Below are positions 16,505 through 23,978 of a stretch of DNA of 32,519 nucleotides, piece by piece. The notes under the pieces were generated by a model, which saw only the letters and a list, made by a program, of their open reading frames with translations, was not told the DNA's origin and did no database searches. Each line of letters opens with the position of its first letter. Within the stretch, counting starts at the first letter, position 1. The translations under genes were made by a program, and so were the position numbers. The DNA comes from Oscillospiraceae bacterium. GTDB taxonomy: Bacteria; Bacillota; Clostridia; Oscillospirales; CAG-272. The DNA is taken from positions 1 through 32,519 of the forward strand of contig SVUB01000008.1 in the NCBI GenBank assembly GCA_015063495.1, written 5' to 3'.

Positions 16505-16532
16505 AAATCGGCTCACGGAAGTGAGCCGATTT
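16505..16532. terminator. Bidirectional terminator between folC and pyk
   Basis: Ten-bp perfect stem ATCGGCTCAC (16507-16516) / GTGAGCCGAT (16521-16530) with a GGAA loop, extended by AA/TT on each side. It sits between converging genes and overlaps the folC stop. On the minus strand it is followed by TTTTTAT, on the plus strand by TTGCTTT. Confidence 0.88.
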
Positions 16533-16535
16533 GCT

Positions 16536-17948
16536 TTATATCGTTTCTATCTTTATAAGACTTGTATTTCCGGATTCTCCGTTTGTGATTCCACCTGTTA
16601 TTATGATGTTATCTCCGTTCTGAAGGTTCATTGCAGAGCGGGCGACTTTTTTAGCGGTGTAGAAGAGCACGTCGGTGGAGTTGAATTCTTCCTCCATCAT
16701 AGGGAGAACGCCCCAGGAGAGTGCAAGCTTTCGCCAGGTTATCTCGTTTGTCGTAAGACCTATTATATCAACGGGAGAGCGGAAGCGGGATACCATTCTT
16801 GCGGTAACTCCGGTTCTTGAGCATGCCACTATAGCCTTTGCACCAAGGTCAATAGACATAGCGCAGGTTGCGTGAGAAAGTGCGTCAACAGAATTTTTTA
16901 TTTTGAATGCGTGACCGTAAAATCTTTTTGCATAATCAATCGATTTTTCGGTCCTCTCGGCTATTTTTGACATAGTCTGAACGGTGAGAACCGGGTATTT
17001 ACCCGCAGCGGTTTCGCCCGAGAGCATTATCGCACTTGTGCCGTCGTAAACTGCGTTCGCAACGTCGGAAATCTCGGCTCTCGTTGGTCTTGGATTGTTT
17101 ATCATGCTTTCAAGCATTTCGGTTGCGGTTATAACTCTCTTGCCGAGCATTCTGCAGGTGGTTATGATGTGTTTCTGAATAGAGGGAACTTCCTCGAATG
17201 GGATCTCAACACCCATATCGCCTCTGCCTATCATTATTCCGTCACATTCACGGCAGATCTCCTCGATATTGTCAACTCCCGACTGATTTTCTATCTTTGC
17301 AATAATATCAGCTTGTGAACCGCCGATCTCCTCGATATATTTCTTGATATCGATAAGATCCTGCGCGCGTGAAACAAAGGAGCAGGCGATAAAGTCGACG
17401 CCGTTCTTAATGCCGAACGCAAGGTCTGCCTTATCCTGTTCACTGAGATATTCCTGGTGGAGAACTTTATTGGGAAAGCTCATACTCTTTCTGTTTGAGA
17501 GCTCACCGCCGATAAGCACCTTACATACCGCTTCGGTTTCCTTAAGCTCTATTACTTCAAAATGAACAAGACCGTTACAGAGAAGTATCTTGTCGCCTAT
17601 TTCAAGGTCGCCTATCATTCCCTTGTAGCTAACGGAGACACGTTGCTCGTTGCCTATAATATCCTCCGTTGTAAAACTGAAAACGTCTCCTTCATTTAGA
17701 GTTATCTTACCATTCTCAAAGGTGCCAATTCGGTATTCGGGGCCTTTGGTGTCAAGGAGAATGGCGATAGGGAGAGACAGCTTTTGTCTTACACTTTTTA
17801 TAATATCTATTTTTTTCTGATGGTCCTCATGTGACCCATGAGAGAAGTTAAGACGGGCAACGTTCATACCCGCAAGACACATCTCGGATATTGTCTTTTC
17901 ATCCTCACAGGAGGGACCTATCGTACAAACTATCTTCGTTTTTCTCAT
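16536..17948 (-). CDS. pyk: Pyruvate kinase
   Basis: Glycolytic enzyme that converts phosphoenolpyruvate and ADP to pyruvate and ATP. The start at 17948 has GGAGG 10 bases upstream; the open frame reaches a TTG nine bases earlier that would leave too little room. The 470-residue length is the standard A/B/C-domain form, without the extra C-terminal PEP-utiliser-like domain found in some Bacillota. Motifs: TKIVCTIGPS at the start, LNFSHGSHEDH, the ILLDTKGPEYRIG strand, the catalytic-lysine region IIAKIENQSGVDN, IGRGDMGVEIPFEEV, the signature ITATEMLESM, and SGETAAGKYP. It has its own promoter and is not in an operon with the neighbouring SpoVAF-like gene, which ends 124 bases upstream. Confidence 0.97.
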   Translation of the reverse strand: MRKTKIVCTIGPSCEDEKTISEMCLAGMNVARLNFSHGSHEDHQKKIDIIKSVRQKLSLPIAILLDTKGPEYRIGTFENGKITLNEGDVFSFTTEDIIGNEQRVSVSYKGMIGDLEIGDKILLCNGLVHFEVIELKETEAVCKVLIGGELSNRKSMSFPNKVLHQEYLSEQDKADLAFGIKNGVDFIACSFVSRAQDLIDIKKYIEEIGGSQADIIAKIENQSGVDNIEEICRECDGIMIGRGDMGVEIPFEEVPSIQKHIITTCRMLGKRVITATEMLESMINNPRPTRAEISDVANAVYDGTSAIMLSGETAAGKYPVLTVQTMSKIAERTEKSIDYAKRFYGHAFKIKNSVDALSHATCAMSIDLGAKAIVACSRTGVTARMVSRFRSPVDIIGLTTNEITWRKLALSWGVLPMMEEEFNSTDVLFYTAKKVARSAMNLQNGDNIIITGGITNGESGNTSLIKIETI

Positions 17949-17995
17949 AAAAAACAAACCTCCGATATATTAAAACAAAAAACATCACATTTCAT

Positions 17996-18023
17996 ATTAT
18001 ATCACAGGATCTGTCCGTGTCAA
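17996..18023 (-). promoter_or_regulatory. Sigma-A-type promoter of pyk
   Basis: Minus strand -35 TTGACA (18018-18023), 16-base spacer, -10 TATAAT (17996-18001), ending 47 bases before the pyk ATG. Confidence 0.78.
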
Positions 18024-18072
18024 GCGACGTTTGGGTTGATTAACCGTTTAAAGTAAATCCCAAGTTGAAAAT

Positions 18073-19497
18073 TTATTGATTCCTATACGATTTTTTTAAC
18101 CTGACGTACATGCTGAGAAGTGCTTTTCCGTTAAATGGTATCAGAGGATAGAGATAAGAACGGCGTCGGTTGACTGTTTTGTTTGTACATATCAGAATGA
18201 AGGTCAGTAAAATTCCCGCGGCGAATCCATAATAATTGAATAATGCAGTCAATATGAGGATAACAACCCGAAGAAATTTGAATGCATATCCAAGCTCGTA
18301 GCTTGTCTGGGTAAATGCCGCAATCGAAACGTAAGCCATATAGAGTATTACCTCGGGTATGAGCCACCCTACGTTTACTGCAAAGTCTCCGAGAATGAGA
18401 CCGCCGACAATAGAAAGAGAATTTGAAAGCATACTCGGGGTGTTCATTGAAGCGAGCTTAAGTCCGTCAAGTATGAATTCAACGAGCAGAAGTTGAGCTA
18501 TAATTGGGATTTTCGCTTCGGACGTCGGAATGGTAAAAAGAAGCCAGGAGGGCACTATTTCCGGATTTTTAATGAAAAGATACCATATGGGAATCAGCAC
18601 AAGAGTTGACCAGAATACAAGGTGCCGTACAATGCGCAGATAGGTGCCGGTGAGCGGAGGGTAGTAAAAATCGTTTGCCTCCTGCATAAAATCGAATATG
18701 GTAGTCGGCAATATCATAGCCTCGGGCGAATTGTCGCATAGAATTATAACACTTCCTTCAAGAAGCTGAGCCACAGCGGTATCGGGGCGCTCAGTGTTGC
18801 GCACCTTCGGAAATGGATTATACCATCTCGTCTTAACAAGACATTCTGTCAGCGACTGATGTCCGAGAGAAAGTGAGCCGGTATCTATATTTTTAAGCTT
18901 TTCTTTAAGATATTCTACGTATTTCGGGTCCGCTTTTCCGTCCATATAGCATATGGCGATATCTGTCTTTGAGTTGTTACCGACAGTCACGTAAGACATA
19001 GTCAAAGCCGTATCCCTTATTCTCCTGCGGATAAGCGCAGTATTTGAAATAAGTGTTTCTACAAAGCCGTCCCTTGCTCCGCGCATAACTCTGTCATTTT
19101 CCGGCTCTGTAGTGTCTCTTGCGGGATAGGAACGGGAATCTATAAGAATAGCTTTGTCTCCAAACGTGCTTCCAATCATCAACGTTGCACCGCTGAGAAC
19201 CATTTGAATCATACATTCTAGGTCTTCTGTTACTTCTGCTTCTACATAGGGAAGGTGTGAAACAAGAAACTCATCGGCAGATTTTTCAGATCCTTTACCA
19301 AGTCCATTCAGTGAAAGAAAATATATCATCAGCTTTCCCATCACGGTGTCCTTGACAAATCCGTCGATATAATACATGGTTATTTCATCATTGCCTATTT
19401 TCATAACCTTTTTGAGCAGGTCAAAGCTCTCGTTTACACGCAGAGTCTTATCGAGAAGTGCTACGTTTTCTCTGTAAAGCTTAGTTAATCTTTTCAT
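18073..19497 (-). CDS. GerA-family spore germination protein, SpoVAF-like
   Basis: Membrane protein of 474 residues from the GerA (germinant receptor A subunit) family. The cytoplasmic N-terminal half (about 1-270) precedes about five membrane helices (about 290-440) and a short basic tail. Several blocks look like SpoVAF rather than classic GerAA: NPFPKVRNTERPDTA, the SPEAMILPTTIFDFMQ segment, IPIIAQLLLVEFILDGLKLA, NTPSMLSNSL and the terminal YLYPLIPFN. SpoVAF is encoded with the spoVA calcium-dipicolinate channel genes in Bacillus; here no spoVA, gerB or gerC gene is adjacent, so it stands alone. The start has AGAGGT 4 bases upstream. Expression late in the forespore would be expected, but I found no convincing sigma-G promoter. 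The SpoVAF-versus-GerAA call is by motif memory, moderate certainty. Confidence 0.85.
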   Translation of the reverse strand: MKRLTKLYRENVALLDKTLRVNESFDLLKKVMKIGNDEITMYYIDGFVKDTVMGKLMIYFLSLNGLGKGSEKSADEFLVSHLPYVEAEVTEDLECMIQMVLSGATLMIGSTFGDKAILIDSRSYPARDTTEPENDRVMRGARDGFVETLISNTALIRRRIRDTALTMSYVTVGNNSKTDIAICYMDGKADPKYVEYLKEKLKNIDTGSLSLGHQSLTECLVKTRWYNPFPKVRNTERPDTAVAQLLEGSVIILCDNSPEAMILPTTIFDFMQEANDFYYPPLTGTYLRIVRHLVFWSTLVLIPIWYLFIKNPEIVPSWLLFTIPTSEAKIPIIAQLLLVEFILDGLKLASMNTPSMLSNSLSIVGGLILGDFAVNVGWLIPEVILYMAYVSIAAFTQTSYELGYAFKFLRVVILILTALFNYYGFAAGILLTFILICTNKTVNRRRSYLYPLIPFNGKALLSMYVRLKKSYRNQ

Positions 19498-19635
19498 ATT
19501 TACCTCTTTTTTGATGTTTGCTTTATTTTGACACTTTCTATGGCATTTTATTACTCAAAATAAAGGTATATTTTCACTTTTACGAAAATAAATTGTATTA
19601 GTTACTTCAAAAAAGATACGAAAGGTGGTATAATT

Positions 19636-20931
19636 ATGAAAAAGAGACTCATTTTAGCGATATTTGTACTGATGCTTGCCGCAGTTTTTACAGTGGGTAC
19701 TATTGCGGCATCCGAGAGAGAGCCGGTTTCACCTGCTCTTGCAGTTCTTGCGGCAAACACCGATATGGCAAAGACGGCACTCGTTGGTGATAACATAGCC
19801 TTTTCCGCAGATGATTTCAAGAGAGCTCTTAATGTTTCAAGCGTAGGTTCGGTAAAGCTTGAGAGTATTCCCACAGAGACAGAGGGACGCTTGCTTCTCG
19901 GCTCTGCCGCACTCTCTGCAACACAGAGCATCTCGGAAGAAAACCTTGATATGCTTACGTTTGTTCCTGCTTCAGAGGCGGTGCGGAGCACAAGCTTTGT
20001 TTTCTCTACAGGAGAGGGTTATTCTATAAAATGTAATCTTTATTTCATTGAAAAGATGAACTACAGTCCCACAATAAGCCTTGCTTCGGAAAGCTCGCTT
20101 ACTGTAAATACGCACGATAAAGTTTCAAGAGTCGGAACGCTTGACGCATACGATCCCGACGGAGACAAATTCGTCTACGAGATAGTTTCCTACCCAAAAA
20201 ACGGTTCTCTCGTGCTTCTTGACAGGGAAGAGGGTAGATATGTTTATACTCCGATTGGAAATTTTTCGGGGAATGACAGCTTTTCATACGTTGCCCGAGA
20301 CGTATACGGCAATTATTCTGCAAGTGCGAGCGTTGCCGTTTCTGTAAGAGAGCGCACAAGCGCTGTGACCTTTGGGGATATTGATGATTGTAACGTATAT
20401 AATGCCGCTCTCACAATGGCTGAAAATTCGCTTATGAGCGGAACCGAGATAGATGGGGTAACTTACTTCTCACCGACTCAGAGCATAACGAGAGCAGAAT
20501 TTCTTTCTGTTGCAATGATGTCCGCCGGAATTACCGATCCCGGCAGTGAAACTCAGACCGTTTTTGACGATGATGCGGATATTCCGGGTGAGCTTAAGAG
20601 ATACGTGAGTGCAGCTTACAAGCTCGGTATAATAAACGGAATAGACGTTGACGGAAAGATGTGCTTCCTTCCGAATTCTACGGTAACGAGAGCAGAGGCA
20701 GCTGTTATGCTAAGCGGCATAATAAATTATGAGAAAGAAACTCTCAGACCTATAATTCTGCCGGTGTTTGCCGACAGTAGTGATCTGCCTTCCTGGGCAA
20801 GCGATGCAATATACAGTATGAATTCGATAGGAGTCCTTAAATCTATGGACGGTTATGCCTCCCCCGAGGATATTGTCACAAGGGGAGAAGCGGCTGAAAT
20901 GTTTGAGGCGGTCATAAATTTGTACGACTAA
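19636..20931 (+). CDS. Exported protein with cadherin-like domain and three SLH repeats
   Basis: Surface protein of 431 residues. An N-terminal signal peptide (MKKRLILAIFVLMLAAVF, cleavage probably after about residue 25) is followed by a beta-rich region at about 45-140, whose spacing of LESIPTETEGRLLLGSAAL resembles a degenerate cadherin-like repeat. A clear Ig/cadherin-like domain follows at about 145-237 (AYDPDGDKFVYEIV, then FSGNDSFSYVARD). Three SLH repeats lie at about 246-298, 310-363 and 378-427, each with the terminal TRAE or TRGE motif. SLH triplets bind secondary cell-wall polymer, so the protein is likely held on the outer wall. No enzymatic motif is seen. The start has AAAGGTGG upstream. 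The CYTH gene begins 11 bases after its stop. Confidence 0.9.
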   Translation: MKKRLILAIFVLMLAAVFTVGTIAASEREPVSPALAVLAANTDMAKTALVGDNIAFSADDFKRALNVSSVGSVKLESIPTETEGRLLLGSAALSATQSISEENLDMLTFVPASEAVRSTSFVFSTGEGYSIKCNLYFIEKMNYSPTISLASESSLTVNTHDKVSRVGTLDAYDPDGDKFVYEIVSYPKNGSLVLLDREEGRYVYTPIGNFSGNDSFSYVARDVYGNYSASASVAVSVRERTSAVTFGDIDDCNVYNAALTMAENSLMSGTEIDGVTYFSPTQSITRAEFLSVAMMSAGITDPGSETQTVFDDDADIPGELKRYVSAAYKLGIINGIDVDGKMCFLPNSTVTRAEAAVMLSGIINYEKETLRPIILPVFADSSDLPSWASDAIYSMNSIGVLKSMDGYASPEDIVTRGEAAEMFEAVINLYD

Positions 20932-20942
20932 AGGAGAATAAA

Positions 20943-21446
20943 ATGAGCGACGTTAAAAACACCGAGACAGAAAAGAAATTTCTAATAAAATATCCGAGCG
21001 CAGAGTTACTTTCGTCTATACGGGATGAGTACAGAAGCTTTATTGTACAGACCTATCTTCTTTCAGAAAAAGGAGTAACCTCTCGTGTAAGAAGCAGAAA
21101 ATACGCAGATAAAACGGTATACACAAAGACCGAAAAAAGCCGTGTGAGCGATATGACTTGCTTTGAGGATGAGTGGGAGATAAGTAAGGAAGAATATCTT
21201 ATCGAGCTGAAAAATGCAGACCCCGAGCGTCGCCCGATAGAAAAAGAAAGACTTCTCTTACGCTATGAGGGACACACGTTTGAAATAGATATATATCCTT
21301 TCTGGTCTGATAAGGCAATAATGGAGGTTGAACTCGGAAGCGAGGATGAGAAATTCACAATCCCACAAGGTATAGAAGTAATAAGTGACGTTACGAGCGA
21401 TAAACGCTACAAAAATGCGGCACTTGCAAAATCCATACCGCAATAA
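20943..21446 (+). CDS. CYTH-domain protein (triphosphate tunnel metalloenzyme family)
   Basis: Cytoplasmic protein of 167 residues. It begins with the CYTH signature ETEKKFLI (residues 8-15, the ExExK pattern) and has alternating charged strands typical of the tunnel fold (VTSRVRSRKY, TVYTKTEKS, EDEWEIS, PIEKERLLLRY, EIDIYPFW, IMEVELGSE). Members hydrolyse triphosphate-containing substrates such as inorganic triphosphate or thiamine triphosphate with a metal; a few make cAMP. The substrate here is not known. AAGGAG precedes the ATG, and the short gap to the SLH gene suggests co-transcription, though the functions seem unrelated. A strong hairpin terminator follows. Confidence 0.85.
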   Translation: MSDVKNTETEKKFLIKYPSAELLSSIRDEYRSFIVQTYLLSEKGVTSRVRSRKYADKTVYTKTEKSRVSDMTCFEDEWEISKEEYLIELKNADPERRPIEKERLLLRYEGHTFEIDIYPFWSDKAIMEVELGSEDEKFTIPQGIEVISDVTSDKRYKNAALAKSIPQ

Positions 21447-21474
21447 AAAAGGACGGCAACTGCCGTCCTTTTTT
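21445..21474. terminator. Bidirectional terminator between CYTH gene and tyrS
   Basis: Stem GGACGGCA (21451-21458) / TGCCGTCC (21461-21468) with a two-base loop as drawn (in practice the inner pairs would open), flanked by A6 on the left and T6 on the right. It can therefore act for both converging genes. It overlaps the CYTH stop codon. Confidence 0.9.
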
Positions 21475-21478
21475 ATTA

Positions 21479-22702
21479 TCAGAATTCTGCAACAACTTTC
21501 TTGTAGCTCTTTTTGCCTCGTCTTACAACGATGCCGTCCTTCATTTCTTCGGGAGCGTAGGTCTTCTTTATGTCGGAGACTTTTTCGCCGTCTACCGAAA
21601 CACCGCCCTGCTCAACGGCACGTCTTGCCTCTGATTTCGAGGGAACGAGACCTGTTTTTACGAGAACAGTAAGAATGTCTATCACGCCGTCCGTGAAATC
21701 ATCGGGAGTGAGAGTAGCAGTGGGCATATCGGCAGAGCTTCCTGCGCTGAAGAGCGCTCTTGCGCTTGCCTGAGCCTTTTCTGCTTCTTCTTCACCGTGA
21801 ACAAGCTTTGTAAGCTCGTATGCGAGTATCTCCTTTGCAGTGTTGAGCTGACTGCCTTCCCAAGCGTCCATCTCGTTTATCTGCTCGATAGGAAGGAAGG
21901 TGAGCATTCGGATGCACTTAAGAACGTCGCTGTCACCTACGTTTCTCCAATACTGGTAGAAATCAAAGGGAGAAGTCTTGTTCGGGTCGAGCCATACTGC
22001 GTTGCCTGCGGTCTTACCCATCTTCTTGCCCTGAGAGTCGGTGAGAAGGGTAATTGTCATAGCGTGAGCATCCTTGCCGAGCTTGCGACGGATAAGCTCC
22101 GTACCACCGAGCATATTGGACCACTGGTCGTCACCGCCGAACTGCATATTACATCCATATGTCTTATAGAGATGATAGAAGTCGTAAGACTGCATTATCA
22201 TATAGTTGAATTCAAGGAATGAAAGGCCCTTTTCCATTCTCTGCTTGTAGCACTCGGCTCTGAGCATGTTGTTTACAGAGAAGCAAGCACCAACCTCACG
22301 GAGAAGATCAACGTAATTAAGGGAAAGAAGCCAATCCGCATTGTTTATCATCATAGCTTTGCCCTCGGAGAAGTCAATGAATTTCTCCATCTGGCGCTTG
22401 AAGCAATCTGCATTGTGCTGTATATCTTCGAGGGTGAGCATCTTTCTCATATCCGTTCTGCCCGAGGGGTCGCCTATCATGGTCGTACCGCCGCCGATAA
22501 GGGCAATAGGCTTGTTACCTGCCATCTGAAGTCTCTTCATAAGCGTGAGCGCCATAAAGTGACCGGCAGTAAGGCTGTCCGCCGTGCAGTCAAATCCGAT
22601 ATAGAAGGTCGCCTTGCCTTCGTTTATCATCGTTCTGATCTCGTCTTCATTCGTAACCTGAGCAATAAGACCTCTGGCTACAAGCTCTTCATAAATCTGC
22701 AT
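21479..22702 (-). CDS. tyrS: Tyrosine-tRNA ligase
   Basis: Class I aminoacyl-tRNA synthetase that charges tRNA-Tyr. The 407 residues show the HIGH-type motif as LTAGHF (44-49), the GGGTTMIGDPSGRTDMR block (70-86), the QSYDF / QFGGDDQW tyrosine-binding region (171-194), a KMSKS-type loop as KMGKT (227-231) and a C-terminal S4 RNA-binding domain (about 345-400, LVPSKSEARRAVEQGGVSVDG). The start has AAAGGAG 6 bases upstream. A consensus promoter lies 38 bases before the ATG, so the leader is too short for a T-box riboswitch, which often controls this gene in Bacillota. Confidence 0.97.
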   Translation of the reverse strand: MQIYEELVARGLIAQVTNEDEIRTMINEGKATFYIGFDCTADSLTAGHFMALTLMKRLQMAGNKPIALIGGGTTMIGDPSGRTDMRKMLTLEDIQHNADCFKRQMEKFIDFSEGKAMMINNADWLLSLNYVDLLREVGACFSVNNMLRAECYKQRMEKGLSFLEFNYMIMQSYDFYHLYKTYGCNMQFGGDDQWSNMLGGTELIRRKLGKDAHAMTITLLTDSQGKKMGKTAGNAVWLDPNKTSPFDFYQYWRNVGDSDVLKCIRMLTFLPIEQINEMDAWEGSQLNTAKEILAYELTKLVHGEEEAEKAQASARALFSAGSSADMPTATLTPDDFTDGVIDILTVLVKTGLVPSKSEARRAVEQGGVSVDGEKVSDIKKTYAPEEMKDGIVVRRGKKSYKKVVAEF

Positions 22703-22740
22703 ATTAGTCTCCTTTGGATGTATACCAACATAATACAGTT

Positions 22741-22769
22741 ATTATAAACCAACTCCAAAGATTTGTCAA
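22741..22769 (-). promoter_or_regulatory. Consensus sigma-A-type promoter of tyrS
   Basis: Minus strand -35 TTGACA (22764-22769), 17-base spacer, -10 TATAAT (22741-22746): a perfect match. The short leader leaves no space for a T-box. Confidence 0.88.
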
Positions 22770-22798
22770 TAGTAGGAAGTAAAAAACGGCACATGGGA

Positions 22799-22828
22799 TT
22801 GACAAAATCAGGTACTATGTGCTACAAT
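22799..22828 (+). promoter_or_regulatory. Sigma-A-type promoter of the padR operon
   Basis: Plus strand -35 TTGACA (22799-22804), 18-base spacer, -10 TACAAT (22823-22828), 33 bases before the ATG at 22862. Confidence 0.82.
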
Positions 22829-22832
22829 GTAG
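22822..22832. promoter_or_regulatory. Putative PadR operator over the -10 box
   Basis: Perfect 5-bp arms CTACA and TGTAG around a central A (22822-22832), covering the whole -10 hexamer. PadR proteins commonly repress their own operons by binding short palindromes at the promoter, so this is a natural operator candidate. The arms are short, and chance is possible. Confidence 0.5.
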
Positions 22833-22861
22833 AGGATATGCAATAAATGGGAGTAATCGTA

Positions 22862-23200
22862 ATGGAATTTGATAGATCACAGCTTATGCGAGGCACGCTT
22901 GAGGGGTGCATTCTCAAGGTTATCGCAAGCAAAACGACGTATGGGTATGAGATACTCGAATATCTTAAGACCCACGGCTTTTCGGAGATCGCCGAAGGGA
23001 CGCTCTATCCGCTTCTACTGCGCCTTGAAAAGCAGGGAAACATCGACAGCGAGCTTTTACCGTCACCCCTCGGGCCTCGCCGCAAATACTTCAGTATAAC
23101 CGAAAAGGGAAGAGAGTATTTAAGGGAGTTTGAGACCTGCTGGGGAGAGATAGTCTCTTCTGTCAGCAGTATAATTTCGGGAGGTGAAGACGTTGAATAA
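22862..23200 (+). CDS. PadR-family transcriptional regulator
   Basis: A 112-residue winged-helix repressor. The ATG at 22862 has GGGAG 8 bases upstream; the longer open frame from 22847 would place the ribosome site inside the gene. The family hallmarks are present: LRGTLEGCILKVI-type N-terminal helix (MRGTLEGCILKVIA), TYGYEILEYLKTHGF, the recognition helix and turn EGTLYPLLLRLEKQGNI, and the wing PRRKYFSITEKGREYL. A C-terminal helix would serve dimer contact. The next gene overlaps its end by eight bases and encodes a membrane protein, a common PadR partner arrangement, so the pair probably answers to membrane or cell-wall signals. Confidence 0.93.
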   Translation: MEFDRSQLMRGTLEGCILKVIASKTTYGYEILEYLKTHGFSEIAEGTLYPLLLRLEKQGNIDSELLPSPLGPRRKYFSITEKGREYLREFETCWGEIVSSVSSIISGGEDVE

Positions 23201-23900
23201 GGAATACGGTTCGATTCTAAAGCAGCTTTCAAAGGAAAACCGCAAAACCATCAAAAAAATGCAGCATTATCTTGAGACATGCTACATAAATGAGGTCGTT
23301 TTTGAGGACCTTATGTGCGACATCGCCGGAATGGCTATGGAGTGTCAGGAGAGAGGGGAGAACTTTGCCGATTCTATCGGCACTGATTACAAATCCTTCT
23401 GTCTCTCACTTTCCGAAAACGTCAAAAAACAGTCCTTTCCCGAGAGATTTTTTGAAGTTCTCAAATGGATGGTGTATTTTGTAGGAATAATTATTCCGTT
23501 CCTTTACGTTATGTATGCGTTTTTTGACGCTACAAGACCCAATCTGAGCGGATTCGTCTTGAACGCACCTGCAAGTGAGATATTTATGTATTTTTCCGTG
23601 TCAACACTTGTAGTTATTGGATTTTTTCTTGCAAAAAGGTTTACATACTGTGCTCAGACTCTTGTGATCTTTATATATTTTGCTGCAGTGACAGGAGCTT
23701 TTGTGCTGACTGATTTTCTCGGTGAGGCTATCTTCGGTAATATTACGCTTTCGGTGAATCTTATTACCTGGGGTGTAGTGATCCTAGTCCTTCTTCTTAT
23801 TTGCCAGCTTGCCAGACGTCTTATTGCAACAAATATTGCTTACAAAGCAAAAGAGAGAAGAAAAAACAATTTTGAGTTTATATGGAAAAATAAAAAGTAA
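23193..23900 (+). CDS. PadR-associated membrane protein with helical N-terminal domain
   Basis: A 235-residue protein. The start was set at TTG 23193, eight bases after GGGAGG; the frame also offers GTG 23184, which overlaps that ribosome site. Residues 1-85 are helical and charged (ENRKTIKKMQHYLETCY, then an acidic stretch FEDLMCDIAGMAMECQERG) and resemble the DUF1048 / HAAS-like domains that sit beside PadR regulators in Bacillota; this is pattern likeness, not a proven match. Residues about 88-220 form four membrane helices, followed by a basic tail (RRKNNFEFIWKNKK). It overlaps padR by eight bases, so the two are translationally coupled. The function is unknown; sequestering or signalling to PadR is inference. 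Confidence 0.78.
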   Translation: MNKEYGSILKQLSKENRKTIKKMQHYLETCYINEVVFEDLMCDIAGMAMECQERGENFADSIGTDYKSFCLSLSENVKKQSFPERFFEVLKWMVYFVGIIIPFLYVMYAFFDATRPNLSGFVLNAPASEIFMYFSVSTLVVIGFFLAKRFTYCAQTLVIFIYFAAVTGAFVLTDFLGEAIFGNITLSVNLITWGVVILVLLLICQLARRLIATNIAYKAKERRKNNFEFIWKNKK

Positions 23901-23978
23901 ACTGATAGGTGATTGCTTTGCTCTTTGTTGTGTGATAAAATTAATAAAAAAGGGGATACCCCCGAAAAAAGGAGATAA

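Noticed and set aside
19498-19635. Forespore (sigma-G) promoter for the SpoVAF-like gene
   Set aside because: Candidate -35/-10 elements had wrong spacing or several mismatches. The divergent region is AT-rich, and I could not assign a promoter for either gene in it.
22703-22763. T-box riboswitch before tyrS
   Set aside because: A consensus promoter sits 38 bases before the start codon, so the leader is far too short, and no T-box core motif is seen.
23952-23963. Small GGGG-ATA-CCCCC hairpin before the GH20 gene as terminator of the padR operon
   Set aside because: The stem is only four pairs and is followed by GAAAAAAGG, not a T run; it overlaps the leader of the GH20 gene.
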